DNA of 64,000 bases from CAZMXP01 sp964570285 (GTDB taxonomy: Bacteria > Planctomycetota > PLA2): assembly GCA_964570285.1 (NCBI GenBank), contig CAZMXP010000002.1, forward strand, positions 133,358 to 197,357, given 5' to 3'. Under the pieces are notes generated by a model. The model saw only the letters and a program-made list of their open reading frames with translations. It was not told the DNA's origin and ran no database searches. Below, piece after piece: positions 1-9,440 of the stretch (positions are counted from its first letter, which is position 1; each line of letters starts with the position of its first letter). The translations under genes were made by a program, and so were the position numbers.

Positions 1-1
1 G

Positions 2-253
2 GGCCTCTGCCTGCTTTCGGAGGGCCGCCTCGCCGTCGGCAGCCACCTCGCGGTAGAGATCCAGATTCCGGACGAGACGGCCCCCGTGCTCGCGCTCGGG
101 AGGGTGCTCCGCTGCCTAGGGGAGGGCGATGGGTGCGCGAGCGGCATCGAGTTCCTCTGGGTGAGCGAGGAGGACCGCGCCAATCTGCGACGCCTCGCGG
201 CCCACTTCTCCCGACGCCATGGCGACACGGGCCACCTGAACCCCCCGGGGTAG
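2..253 (+). CDS. PilZ-type protein, C-terminal fragment
   Basis: The window opens inside a frame that stays open from base 2 to the TAG at 251-253 (83 residues). What remains reads like the end of a PilZ domain: GLCLLSEG, VGSHLAVEIQIPD, then LGRVLRC and the closing SGIEFLWVSEEDR, followed by a short arginine-rich helix. PilZ domains are known cyclic-di-GMP receptors. The diagnostic RxxxR and DxSxxG motifs would lie mostly left of the window edge, so ligand binding cannot be judged. The gene is cut only by the window boundary; I see no sign of damage. Confidence 0.6.
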   Translation, partial: GLCLLSEGRLAVGSHLAVEIQIPDETAPVLALGRVLRCLGEGDGCASGIEFLWVSEEDRANLRRLAAHFSRRHGDTGHLNPPG

Positions 254-601
254 GCAGGCCGCGGCCCCCCTCTCCCGGCGTGGCGGCCAGGGGCAGTGAC
301 CGCGTGCGCGATCGCACGGTCTGTCGCGCTACGGGCTGTAGCACAACCGCACTCAAGGTGGCTCCCGGTCCTAGGCAGTGTCAGTAAGTCGTTGGCTTGC
401 AACGGCTTATGACATCTGAGCCTAGCGGACGGATTGGCACCATCTTTGCGCGGCTGCCCCTGATGGGCGTTGTGTGCGCCCATGAAGTGATCGAAGTGAT
501 CAATGGACGATTCGGCGATTTCCGGTTGCGGCGCGAGTGCTGATTTCGTACGGTGCGCTTCTTCACAACCGGCTTGGCTTCGGCAAGTTCTGGAGGGTCT
601 C
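254..601. other. Non-coding leader region before the Ig/propeller lipoprotein
   Basis: About 350 bases with no convincing gene. A short frame at 503-601 is continuous with the lipoprotein but encodes a sequence unlike a signal peptide, so I treat it as untranslated. The region holds a candidate sigma-54 promoter (434-449) and a good ribosome-binding site GGAGGG at 592-597. No tRNA, terminator or repeat is obvious. Confidence 0.6.
434..449 (+). promoter_or_regulatory. Candidate sigma-54 (RpoN) promoter
   Basis: The bases TTGGCAC, five spacer bases and TTGC match the -24/-12 consensus, with the invariant GG (436-437) and GC (448-449) exactly ten bases apart. Transcription would begin near base 461, leaving a leader of about 140 bases before the ATG at 602. 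No upstream enhancer or activator gene could be identified, and a single chance match is possible in a G+C-rich genome. Confidence 0.45.
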
Positions 602-3118
602 ATGGGCCGCCTCCCGCTCCTAGGGGTAGTTCTCTTTGCTCTCGCACTCGTGGGTTGCACCGGCGGCGCCGCCGGCGATCCCAACGACGACATCGGCGAC
701 ATCTTCGTGCTGACCCACAGCCCGGGGAACGCCGACCAGCTCGATCTGGAAGACTCCATCAACGGGTTCAACGCGCTCGACAATCCGACGCTCACGAACC
801 CCGGCGCGGTCACCCTCGTCTTCACGAACTCGGTGCTCCCGCAGACGGTGATCAACCCCGATCCCTCCGATCCGCAGGGCACCCGCAACGTCCGTCTCTT
901 CTACTTCGACCCGACGCAGGGCGCGTTCGACCCGTTGCAGCCGATCGTGCCGGGGGCGAATCCGCCCGGCGACAACGTGATCATCCCGGCGACCACGGTG
1001 CTGACGACCACGAACCAGATCAACGACACGCTGATCATCCGCCCGACGGGCATCACCGCGACCAGGCCGATGCGTCTGGGGCAGTACTCGGTGATCGTCG
1101 AGCTGGGCGTCCGCGGTGCGGACGGCGACGGGATGAAGGGGTCGGAGTACTTCTTCTTCTTCCGCGTCGGCCAGGACAACCGCGGCCCGACCTATGTGAG
1201 CTCCTCCCCCGCCCCCGGCTCGCGCGACGTCGATCCCGAGAGCGAGATCCGCGTGACGATGTCGGAGACGATCCAGGCGAGCACGGTCACCAACGCCAAC
1301 ATCCTCGTCAACTACCAGCCCGCGGGCGCCGCGAACCCGATCTCCATCCCCGGCACGTGGTTCACCGACGGCGGCAACGGGCCCGGCAACAACTCGCCGG
1401 CAAACCAGCTCGACCTCAACGGCATTCCCGGCCGCAGCGGCGTGAGCCCGCGCAACGGCGCCGATCTCGTCTTCCGCCCCAACCTGAACGCCTTCCCGGT
1501 CAACATGACGGCGGAGGATCCGAACGACCCCTTCTGCACGCTGATCACCGACCCGCCCCGCAAGGGCAACACCGGGCTCCCGCTCAACCAGGCGATCAAC
1601 GTGGAATTCGTGACGGCCGGCATCGGCGTCACGGACACGGCAGGCAACCCCGTCATCGCGGGAAGCCCCAACACCAAGTTCACCTTCCAGACGCGGGATC
1701 GCGCGGTGGACGTCTTCGCGCCGCGCATGAGCGGTGCGGTCTACTTCGGCGACACGGTCGGCGTGGGTGTCATCGACGTCAACCCGAGCCGCACCCCATA
1801 CCTGGTCGGTCCCAACCCTGGCCGTACTCCGAACTCCGTCGTCACCATCGGCACCGGCCAGGCCCGGACCGTCGTCCGCGTGCCGGTTCCGGATCTCGTC
1901 GACATGACGACGGACCAGCGGCCCTACAGCTCGTTCTACACCTTCCTCTGCATCCTGAACACGCCGACGATCTGGATGGGCAACCTCTACGCGCTCTCCG
2001 CGTCGGTGGGCGGCGGCCAGATCACCGTCGTGGACACCTTCACGATGACCTCGATGGGCAAGTTCGGCACGCCGTCGCCGGGTGGCATCGGCATCACCGC
2101 CTTGGGCACGAATACCGGCCGTGCGGCGGTGTCGAACTTCAGCGCGAACACCGTCACCGTCTTCGACATCAGCAACGTGCGGTGGTTCACCGGCGCGTCG
2201 CTCTTCTACGGCCAGGCGACGCTGGCCGGCGCGGTCACCTCGGGCGCGTCGAAGCTCGTGCTGTCGGACTCCGACTTCACCAAGGTCTTCCCGCACCAGC
2301 GCTCGGACCAGACGTCGCCCCCCGGACCCCCCATCATCGGGACGATCCGCGTCGGCGTCAGCCCCTCGGTGTGCAAGATCACCTCGCTCGCGGGCTCGAT
2401 GGGGCCTCCCGGCTTCCCGTGCTTTAGCCCCTTCCTCTCCAACAACACGATCGTCTGCGTGCTGAACGCGGGCGAGAACACCGCCGACTTCAGCGAGTTG
2501 ACCAACCTGTCGCAGAACGCGGCGATCTCGCCGAACCTCGACGGCGTCAACCTCAGCTCGCAGCCCTCGGACGTGACCTGGTCGCCCTTCAGCGGCGGCA
2601 CGGGCTCCTACTACTTCTACATCGCGTCCATCGGCGGCACGATCGAGCTCTTCGCGTCGGGTTTCATCGCAAACCAGCCGTCGGTGCGCCCGGAGTCGAG
2701 CACGAACGCGGCTCCGAACAAGATCATCAACAGCATCACCGGCCTCGTGCAGCCGTCGGCGGTCCAGTGGATCCCGGGCGGCAACGCGGTCGGCAACAAC
2801 AACGGCTACACGCACGCGGTGCTCGTCGCCGAGACCGGTGAGAACCGCGTCCAGCAGCTCGCGGTCACGGCGGAGTTCCCGAGCAACCTGTTCCAGACGA
2901 TCAACAGCAACCACACCGCCGGTCTCGGTCCGGTCGACATCACGGGCGACCCGCAGTCGGTCCAGTTCCCGACCCCCTGCGGCCCCTTCTTCACGACCTA
3001 CTATGTGGCCAACGCGGGCGAAGGCAGCGTACGTTCCGCAAGCTACCTGGGTGGCGTCCTCGACTCCGACATCTCGGTGCCCGGCGTCCTCTTTGTCACC
3101 TCCTGGTGGAGCCGCTAG
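602..3118 (+). CDS. Large secreted lipoprotein with Ig-like (Big_5/SbsA-like) and propeller-like regions
   Basis: An 838-residue protein exported to the envelope. It begins MGRLPLLGVV and has a hydrophobic core ending in the lipobox ALVGC, so it should be lipidated on the Cys. The ATG at 602 is preferred over an in-frame ATG at 503 because it puts the signal peptide at the N-terminus and has GGAGGG five bases upstream. Residues about 194-300 resemble an SbsA/Big_5 Ig-like domain (RGPTYVSSSPAPGSRDVDP then IRVTMSETI). From about residue 460 the chain has repeats such as ITVVDTFTMTSMGKF and NTVTVFDIS, typical of YVTN-like beta-propellers. It is rich in Asn, Thr and Pro, as surface proteins often are. 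A hairpin terminator follows. The biological role is unknown; adhesion or surface structure is a guess. Confidence 0.75.
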   Translation: MGRLPLLGVVLFALALVGCTGGAAGDPNDDIGDIFVLTHSPGNADQLDLEDSINGFNALDNPTLTNPGAVTLVFTNSVLPQTVINPDPSDPQGTRNVRLFYFDPTQGAFDPLQPIVPGANPPGDNVIIPATTVLTTTNQINDTLIIRPTGITATRPMRLGQYSVIVELGVRGADGDGMKGSEYFFFFRVGQDNRGPTYVSSSPAPGSRDVDPESEIRVTMSETIQASTVTNANILVNYQPAGAANPISIPGTWFTDGGNGPGNNSPANQLDLNGIPGRSGVSPRNGADLVFRPNLNAFPVNMTAEDPNDPFCTLITDPPRKGNTGLPLNQAINVEFVTAGIGVTDTAGNPVIAGSPNTKFTFQTRDRAVDVFAPRMSGAVYFGDTVGVGVIDVNPSRTPYLVGPNPGRTPNSVVTIGTGQARTVVRVPVPDLVDMTTDQRPYSSFYTFLCILNTPTIWMGNLYALSASVGGGQITVVDTFTMTSMGKFGTPSPGGIGITALGTNTGRAAVSNFSANTVTVFDISNVRWFTGASLFYGQATLAGAVTSGASKLVLSDSDFTKVFPHQRSDQTSPPGPPIIGTIRVGVSPSVCKITSLAGSMGPPGFPCFSPFLSNNTIVCVLNAGENTADFSELTNLSQNAAISPNLDGVNLSSQPSDVTWSPFSGGTGSYYFYIASIGGTIELFASGFIANQPSVRPESSTNAAPNKIINSITGLVQPSAVQWIPGGNAVGNNNGYTHAVLVAETGENRVQQLAVTAEFPSNLFQTINSNHTAGLGPVDITGDPQSVQFPTPCGPFFTTYYVANAGEGSVRSASYLGGVLDSDISVPGVLFVTSWWSR

Positions 3119-3157
3119 GCGCCGAGCCGAGCGCAGCTCTCACAACGCATCCTTTCA

Positions 3158-3181
3158 GGGGGCGGTCCTCGGACCGCCCCC
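3158..3181 (+). terminator. Hairpin terminator after the lipoprotein gene
   Basis: A perfect ten-base stem (GGGGGCGGTC paired with GACCGCCCCC) closes a four-base CTCG loop 39 bases after the lipoprotein stop. Only a weak T stretch (TTCGCGTT) follows, so termination efficiency is uncertain, but position and symmetry fit an intrinsic terminator. Confidence 0.7.
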
Positions 3182-3239
3182 TTCGCGTTGGGACCCGAGG
3201 ACGGGTCGCGCCGGCCTGCGGCCGATCCGCGCCATGGGC

Positions 3240-3820
3240 TCACGGGCCGCTAGGCGCCGCCGCGGCGAGCCGGACGATGCGCTGCTCGCTGTAGAACGGG
3301 AGGAGCGCGCGATCGCTCAGGACCTTCCAGCCCGCGAGCGCGCAGAGGGCTTCGAACCCGCGGCGGTCCGTGCCCCGCCTCGTCCCCCGGCTCCCCTTGC
3401 GCTGCCGGCGCCGGGCCTTGAGCCCGGTCGTGCCGAAGTAGGTCACGACGGCATTGGCCGCCACCCGCCGGAGCTCGCGGAGGATCTCCCGCTGCTCGAC
3501 CGGGCCGAAGTGGTGCAAGAGGCGGACGCAGAGGGCGGTGTCGAACGCCCCCGTCCGGAAGGGGAGCCGGAAGGCGTCCCCGAGAACGGCCCGGGCGCCC
3601 CGCTGCCGGGCCAGCCGTGCCATGCCGGGCGCCCGGTCGCAGGAGGCGAACGCGGGAAAGCGGCCCCCGCCGCACGGCATGTCGAGCACGCGCCCCGCCC
3701 CCCGGGCCGCTCGGCTTACGCGCCACGTCTCGAACCGCTTGGAGAGGCGCCGCGCCATCGAGCGGCCGCGCCAGGAGACGTATGCCCTTGCGGCCTCGTC
3801 GCTCCTGTAGGGCTCGTGGA

Positions 3821-3824
<4 letters not shown>
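3240..3824 (-). CDS. Class I SAM-dependent methyltransferase
   Basis: A 194-residue protein with the Rossmann methyltransferase glycine motif GRVLDMPCGGGRF at residues 44-56, an acidic D after the next strand (CDRAPGM), and the later DAFRLPF and FDTALCVRLLHHF segments seen in class I methyltransferases. The substrate cannot be told; the Arg/Lys-rich C-terminus (KARRRQRKG) might contact nucleic acid or a sugar-lipid phosphate. I chose the GTG at 3824 because it overlaps the asnS stop as GTGA, typical of translational coupling; an ATG at 3758 is the alternative. It is the last gene of the minus-strand run that contains asnS. Confidence 0.7.
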
Positions 3825-5125
<1,301 letters not shown>

Positions 5126-5349
5126 GAGGGCATTGTAGGAGGGCGCGGGAGGAGTTGGGACGCCCGCCGTCGGCGCTCGCGCACCCGGCCGGGTGCAGCT
5201 CCCCGTCGCGCGTCACGCCGCCTGCCCGCGACGGTGCCGGATCCGGTGCCCGAGGGGCACCCGGCCCACTTCCTGCGGGATACCGTCCGCCACGATCTTG
5301 ATCGCGGCCATGGCTCATGGAGACCGAGGGCTCGCGTCGCGTCGAGTTG

Positions 5350-5412
5350 GGAGCTTGTCCGGGTCCGGTTGGCCCCGAAGCGTGGCTGAGGGCCAGTACC
5401 CGGACAAGCTCC
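5350..5412 (-). repeat. 63-bp palindromic element, copy A, at the ruvA stop codon
   Basis: Perfect 15-base inverted arms (5350-5364 and 5398-5412, GGAGCTTGTCCGGGT and its complement) enclose a second stem made of TGGCC/GGCCA. Read on the minus strand, the element starts at the G of the ruvA TAG stop. Another copy lies at 42895-42957, with about 84 % identity over 63 gapless bases (53 of 63 by my count), also starting at the G of a TAG stop. The RNA could fold as a long hairpin and serve as a terminator or 3'-end stabiliser. The remaining bases 5126-5349 hold nothing that I recognise. Confidence 0.75.
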
Positions 5413-5996
5413 TAGCGCCTCAGCGCGCGACGCACGATCTCGGCGACGTCGAGGCCCGGGGCCGCCACCTCCCCGACGCGACGCTCCGCCTCCGGGCGCG
5501 GCAGGCCGAGGGAGCAGAGCGCGAGCACGGCGTCCCCGGCCGGCGTGCCCGCGCTCCCGGTGGCGCCCCCCCCCGCGCCCCCCCCCGCACCCGCCTTCGC
5601 GAAGCGGTCGCGCAGTTCGACGAGGATCCTCTCCGCGGTCCGCTTGCCGATCCCCTTCACGCGGACGAGAGCCGCCGTGTCGCCGCCGGCGATGAGGCTC
5701 GCGAGCAGCGGCGGCTCGTGGGCCGAGAGGAGCGCCAGCGCGACCACCGGGCCTACGCCCGTGACGAGGAGGAGCTGGCGGAAGAGGTGGCGCTCGGCCT
5801 CGTCGGCGAACCCGTAGAGCGCGTGGCTCTCCTCGCGCACGACCAGGTGCGTGTAGAGGCGGCACTCCTCCCCCGCGGGCGGCACGCGCCGCAGCGTGCT
5901 GGCCGAGACGGCGAGCCGGTAGCCGACGCCATGCGTCTCGAGAACGACCGCCCCCTCCGCGCGCGCCGCGACCGCGCCGCGGAGGAAGTCGTACAT
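5412..5996 (-). CDS. ruvA: Holliday junction branch-migration protein RuvA
   Basis: A 194-residue protein with the three RuvA domains: an N-terminal OB fold (MYDFLRGAV through GVGYRL), the central tandem helix-hairpin-helix region with LLVTGVGPVVALALL and VRVKGIGKRTAERILVELRD, and the C-terminal three-helix domain that contacts RuvB (from about residue 145, after a Gly/Ala linker). RuvA holds the four-way junction while RuvB pumps DNA. The start lies 15 bases after the stop of the TPR/alpha-CTD gene, with a GGAGG site between them, so both form one transcript. No ruvB or ruvC is visible in the window. A palindromic element abuts the stop codon. Confidence 0.92.
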   Translation of the reverse strand: MYDFLRGAVAARAEGAVVLETHGVGYRLAVSASTLRRVPPAGEECRLYTHLVVREESHALYGFADEAERHLFRQLLLVTGVGPVVALALLSAHEPPLLASLIAGGDTAALVRVKGIGKRTAERILVELRDRFAKAGAGGGAGGGATGSAGTPAGDAVLALCSLGLPRPEAERRVGEVAAPGLDVAEIVRRALRR

Positions 5997-6011
5997 GCGG
6001 GGGCGCCCCTC

Positions 6012-7367
6012 CTAGCTCTTGCGCAGCGCGACGCCGAGCTCCGCGAGACGGTCCTTGATCTCTTGCAGGCTCGTCGCCCCGAAGTTCTTCGTGCGGAGCA
6101 GTTCCGCCTCGCTGTGCTGGAGCAGGTCGCGCACCGTCGCCACGTTCATCAGCGACATGCACTTGACCGAGCGGATGCTGAGGTTCAGGTCGGCGACGGG
6201 CTTGTCGAGCAGCTCGGGGTCGATGTCCTCCGCCTCGTCGGGCAGCTCGGGGATCATCGGCATCTCGTCGTCGGACTGGTCGGCGGCCGCCATCGTCACC
6301 GCGAGCACCTCGTCGCGCCGCATGCCGAGACGCAGCGACTTCGCGACGAGGATGTCCTTGATCTCCTGCAGGCTCGTCTCGCCGAAGTTCTTGTACGAGA
6401 GCAGCTCCGCCTCCGTGCGGCTGATCAGGTCGCCCAGCGTCGTGATGTTCATCTTGGAGAGGCAGTTGCGCGAACGCACCGAGAGCTCGAAGTCGGTGAT
6501 CGGCGTGCGCAGGAGCTGGTTGCGGCGGTCCTCGGTCCGCTCCATGTCGTCGTCCACGACCATGTCCTGCGAGGACTCGGCATCGCGGAGGTAGGCGCGT
6601 GCGCGCGGGTGGTCCGGGAAGAGCGTGAGCAGCTGCCGGTAGCAGTCCGCCGCCTTGCTGAACTCGCCCCGGTCCTCATAGAGGACGCCGAGGTTCAGCA
6701 GCACGTTGGCGCGGACGGGACGGATCCGGCGGGCGCGCTCGTAGAGCGTGATGGCCGCCTCGTCCTCGGTGCTGAGGTCGTACTGGTAGGCGAGGCGGAA
6801 GAGGGAGTCCACGTGGTCGGGATCGTGGCCGAGCGCGCTCTGGTAGTGCGTCTCGGCGTCCGCGTAGCGCCCCTCCGCCTCGGCGATGGTGCCGAGCACG
6901 TGGAGCACCTGCGGGCGGTCCTTCTGCCCGGCGAGCGGCTCCAGCGTCTGGCGCGCCGCCTCGGGTGTCCCGACGAGCGCCTGCACGGCGGCGAGCTTGA
7001 GTCGCGCCTGCTCGTTGCGCGGCTCGCGCTCGACACACTGCTGCAGCGCGCGCGACGCCTCGAGCGGCCGGTCGTTGTAGAGCTCGCTCAGGCCCCAGAG
7101 GTAGTGCACGTGGTGGTCCTCCGCGCGCGCCGCGTAGCGGCCTACATGGGTGTCGCGACCGAGGATGAAGAGCGCCGTCGCGCGTCGCGCCGCGTCATGC
7201 GGCGCGAGTTCGTCGGGGCGGAGGTCGCCCTCGACCCGCTCCCGCAGCGCGCGGCGGAGGCCGCTGTCGGTCGCCACCCGGTGGCGGAGCTGGAGCGCCT
7301 CGCCGCTGTCGCTGACGGCACCTTCGAGGGCGCGATCGATGTCGATGGACATTTCGGACGGGGACAT
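6012..7367 (-). CDS. TPR protein with two RNA-polymerase alpha C-terminal-like domains
   Basis: A 451-residue cytoplasmic protein. The first 280 residues form tetratricopeptide-like helical repeats (for example VLHVLGTIAEAEGRYADAETHYQSAL, split here as VLHVLGTIAEAE and GRYADAETHY). The C-terminal part holds two alpha-CTD-like modules, about residues 288-348 and 389-451, each with the pattern L(S)(V/I)RS..C...MN..T..DL, then KNFG.TSLQEIKD. In the polymerase alpha subunit this fold binds UP-element DNA and activators. It is not rpoA: the assembly domain is absent. An acidic linker (PMIPELPDEAED) joins the modules. The start is supported by GGGAG nine bases upstream and by a sigma-70-type promoter at 7395-7423. 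A role as a transcription or DNA-binding factor is inferred. Confidence 0.85.
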   Translation of the reverse strand: MSPSEMSIDIDRALEGAVSDSGEALQLRHRVATDSGLRRALRERVEGDLRPDELAPHDAARRATALFILGRDTHVGRYAARAEDHHVHYLWGLSELYNDRPLEASRALQQCVEREPRNEQARLKLAAVQALVGTPEAARQTLEPLAGQKDRPQVLHVLGTIAEAEGRYADAETHYQSALGHDPDHVDSLFRLAYQYDLSTEDEAAITLYERARRIRPVRANVLLNLGVLYEDRGEFSKAADCYRQLLTLFPDHPRARAYLRDAESSQDMVVDDDMERTEDRRNQLLRTPITDFELSVRSRNCLSKMNITTLGDLISRTEAELLSYKNFGETSLQEIKDILVAKSLRLGMRRDEVLAVTMAAADQSDDEMPMIPELPDEAEDIDPELLDKPVADLNLSIRSVKCMSLMNVATVRDLLQHSEAELLRTKNFGATSLQEIKDRLAELGVALRKS

Positions 7368-7394
7368 TCGGCTCTCCCAACGTGGAAACCCATT

Positions 7395-7423
7395 AGAATA
7401 GGGACGCGCCTAGACCTCGTCAA
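7395..7423 (-). promoter_or_regulatory. Sigma-70-type promoter for the TPR/alpha-CTD gene
   Basis: On the minus strand, TTGACG (7418-7423) and TATTCT (7395-7400) are separated by exactly 17 bases. Transcription would start near 7388, about 20 bases before the ATG at 7367. The pattern lies in the 129-base divergent gap shared with murA. Confidence 0.65.
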
Positions 7424-7496
7424 ACCCCCGGAGGCGGGACTCCGCCCCCGCGTCCGGGCCCGGGACCGTCGCCACGCACCGGTAAAAGGAGTGGCG

Positions 7497-8765
7497 ATGG
7501 ATCAGTACGTCATTGCCGGAGGCAAGCCCCTCTCCGGGACCGTCCCCGTCTCGGGCGCCAAGAACTCCGCGCTCCCCATCCTCGCGGCCACGCTGCTGAT
7601 GGACGGGCATTCGCGGATCGAGGGCGTCCCCGACCTCCGCGACATCCAGGTGATGCTGACGCTCCTTCGCGAGCTGGGCTGCGCCGTGGAGCGCGAGCCG
7701 GACGGCGCGATCACCGTCGCGGTGGCCGACGAGACCTCCCACGAGGCCTCCTACGACATCGTCAAGCAGATGCGCGCCTCGTTCTGCGTGCTCGGGCCGC
7801 TGCTCGCCCGGCGCGGCAGGGGCCGCGTCTCGATGCCGGGCGGGTGCAACCTCGGGCTCCGCCCGGTGGATCTCCACATCAAGGGCCTGCGCGCCCTCGG
7901 CGCGAAGATCGACTACGCCGAGGGCTACGTCGAAGCCGCGGGGCGCCTTTGCGGGGACGAGATGTTCCTCTCCGGGGCCTTCGGCTCCACGGTGCTCGGC
8001 ACCGCCAACGTGCTGATGGCGGCGACCCTCGCCGAGGGGAGGACCGTCATCGAGGGTGCCGCCTGCGAGCCGGAGGTGGCGGACCTCGCCCGCTTCCTCG
8101 TCGCCTGCGGCGCGCGCGTCGAGGGGATCGGCACGCACCGGCTCGTCATCGACGGCGTCTCCCGCCTCACGGGGACGACCTGGCGCATCATCCCCGACCG
8201 CATGGAGGCGGGCACGCTGATGGCCGCCGCCGCCGCCACCGGCAGCGACATCACGATCGAGGGGGGCGATCCCGGCCATCTCGGCGCCGTCATCGAGGCG
8301 TTGCGCGGCCTCGGGGCGGGCGTCGAGCGCCTGCCCGGCGGCGTGCGCGTCTTCGGTCCGCCGCGCTGCGAACCCTTGGACCTCACGACGCTCCCCTACC
8401 CCGGCTTCCCGACCGACCTGCAGGCACCGTTCACGTCGCTGCTCGCGATCGCGAACGGCATCTCGGTCGTCACGGAGAAGATCTACCCCGAGCGGTTCAT
8501 GCACATCGCCGAGCTGATCCGCATGGGGGCGCAGATCCGCCAGCAGGGGCCGAGCACGATCCTGCAGGGCGTCCCGCACCTCTCGGGGGCGGAGGTGATG
8601 GCGAGCGACATCCGCGGCGGCGCGAGCCTCGTCGTCGCGGCCCTCGCCGCGAGGGGGCAGACGACGATCCACCGCGTCTACCACATCGATCGCGGCTACG
8701 CGAAGCTGGAGGCGAAACTGGCCGCCCTCGGGGCCGACATCCGCCGCGTGCCGGGCCCCTCCTGA
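7497..8765 (+). CDS. murA: UDP-N-acetylglucosamine 1-carboxyvinyltransferase
   Basis: A 422-residue MurA, which transfers enolpyruvate from PEP to UDP-GlcNAc in the first committed step of peptidoglycan synthesis in the cytoplasm. The KN pair of the N-terminal VSGAKNSALPIL is present, the catalytic loop is MPGGCNLGLRPVDLH with Cys117 (the fosfomycin-reactive Cys of the family), and the general base Asp sits in YPGFPTDLQAP. The later GRFMH-like ERFMHIAELIRMGA and YHIDRGY segments are also conserved. The ATG follows AAAGGAG at proper spacing; the frame is open far upstream but that part has no MurA similarity. Length equals the family norm. Its presence argues for a peptidoglycan-containing cell. 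Confidence 0.95.
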   Translation: MDQYVIAGGKPLSGTVPVSGAKNSALPILAATLLMDGHSRIEGVPDLRDIQVMLTLLRELGCAVEREPDGAITVAVADETSHEASYDIVKQMRASFCVLGPLLARRGRGRVSMPGGCNLGLRPVDLHIKGLRALGAKIDYAEGYVEAAGRLCGDEMFLSGAFGSTVLGTANVLMAATLAEGRTVIEGAACEPEVADLARFLVACGARVEGIGTHRLVIDGVSRLTGTTWRIIPDRMEAGTLMAAAAATGSDITIEGGDPGHLGAVIEALRGLGAGVERLPGGVRVFGPPRCEPLDLTTLPYPGFPTDLQAPFTSLLAIANGISVVTEKIYPERFMHIAELIRMGAQIRQQGPSTILQGVPHLSGAEVMASDIRGGASLVVAALAARGQTTIHRVYHIDRGYAKLEAKLAALGADIRRVPGPS

Positions 8766-8792
8766 CCGGCGCGGCGCTCCCGCGCGGGTACC

Positions 8793-9440
8793 ATGGCGGC
8801 GACGCCGAAGGCCGATCCGATGCGCGCGATCCTCCACGCCCTGCTCCTGTTCGAGGTCACCCTTCTGGTGGGGGGGGCGGGCGTCATGCTCTTCGCCGAG
8901 GAGCAGGTGCGCCGGCCCCTCCAGGTGGAGCCGGTCTTCCGGCCCTACCTCGACGACGCGGTGATCGGCGACCGGGTCCGCTACGAGCGGCTGGATGCCG
9001 CGAGCGGGAAGCCGATCGGCTACGTGGACTACAGCGTGCATCTGGCGGTGGAGTTCGAGGGGCAGAACCTCGGCCGGGAGTTCATCCTCGAGATTAGGGA
9101 GCGTGACGCGGGTGCCGGCGAGCGCACGCGGCGCATGCGCATCCGCCCGCGCAGCAACGAGCACGGCTTCCTGCCTCCCCTCTTCGCGGAGGAGGAGCGC
9201 GGGGTGGTGCCGGGAGGCACGCCCGTCATCCGTTCCATCGCCACCGCGCGCTTCCGCCTGCGCGAGCAGGGCCCCGAGACCGACGGCTTCCTCGTCGAGG
9301 CCGTCGTGCCCCGCCGCGGCGTCACGGCGGTGGCCGAGCGCTACTGGATGACGCCGAAGGTTCCCGTCTTCGGGGTCGCGCGCTTCGAACGCGAGGGCGA
9401 GGTCTTCACGCTTCTCACGATGGAGTTCGCGAAGCGATGA
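8793..9440 (+). CDS. Membrane-anchored protein of unknown function (first of a pair)
   Basis: A 215-residue protein I do not recognise. Residues about 10-30 (AILHALLLFEVTLLVGGAGV) make one membrane segment or uncleaved signal; the rest is a predicted beta-rich extracytoplasmic domain with many charged residues (FILEIRERDAG, RRMRIRPRSNEHGF, RYWMTPKVPVFG). The ATG at 8820 (MRAILHALLLF) is an equally good start, since it shortens the region before the membrane segment. The stop overlaps the next start as ATGA, so the two are coupled. It follows murA by 27 bases, which may place it in the same transcript. A G8 run at 8870-8877 lies in the membrane segment. Confidence 0.6.
   Translation: MAATPKADPMRAILHALLLFEVTLLVGGAGVMLFAEEQVRRPLQVEPVFRPYLDDAVIGDRVRYERLDAASGKPIGYVDYSVHLAVEFEGQNLGREFILEIRERDAGAGERTRRMRIRPRSNEHGFLPPLFAEEERGVVPGGTPVIRSIATARFRLREQGPETDGFLVEAVVPRRGVTAVAERYWMTPKVPVFGVARFEREGEVFTLLTMEFAKR

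Noticed and set aside
6012..7367. The RNA polymerase alpha subunit (rpoA)
   Set aside because: It has alpha-CTD-like modules only; the N-terminal assembly domain is missing and TPR repeats take its place.
5193..8765. A plus-strand open frame of 1190 codons ending in murA
   Set aside because: The part before 7497 is antisense to ruvA and the TPR gene and has Arg/Glu-rich composition; only the MurA part has family similarity.
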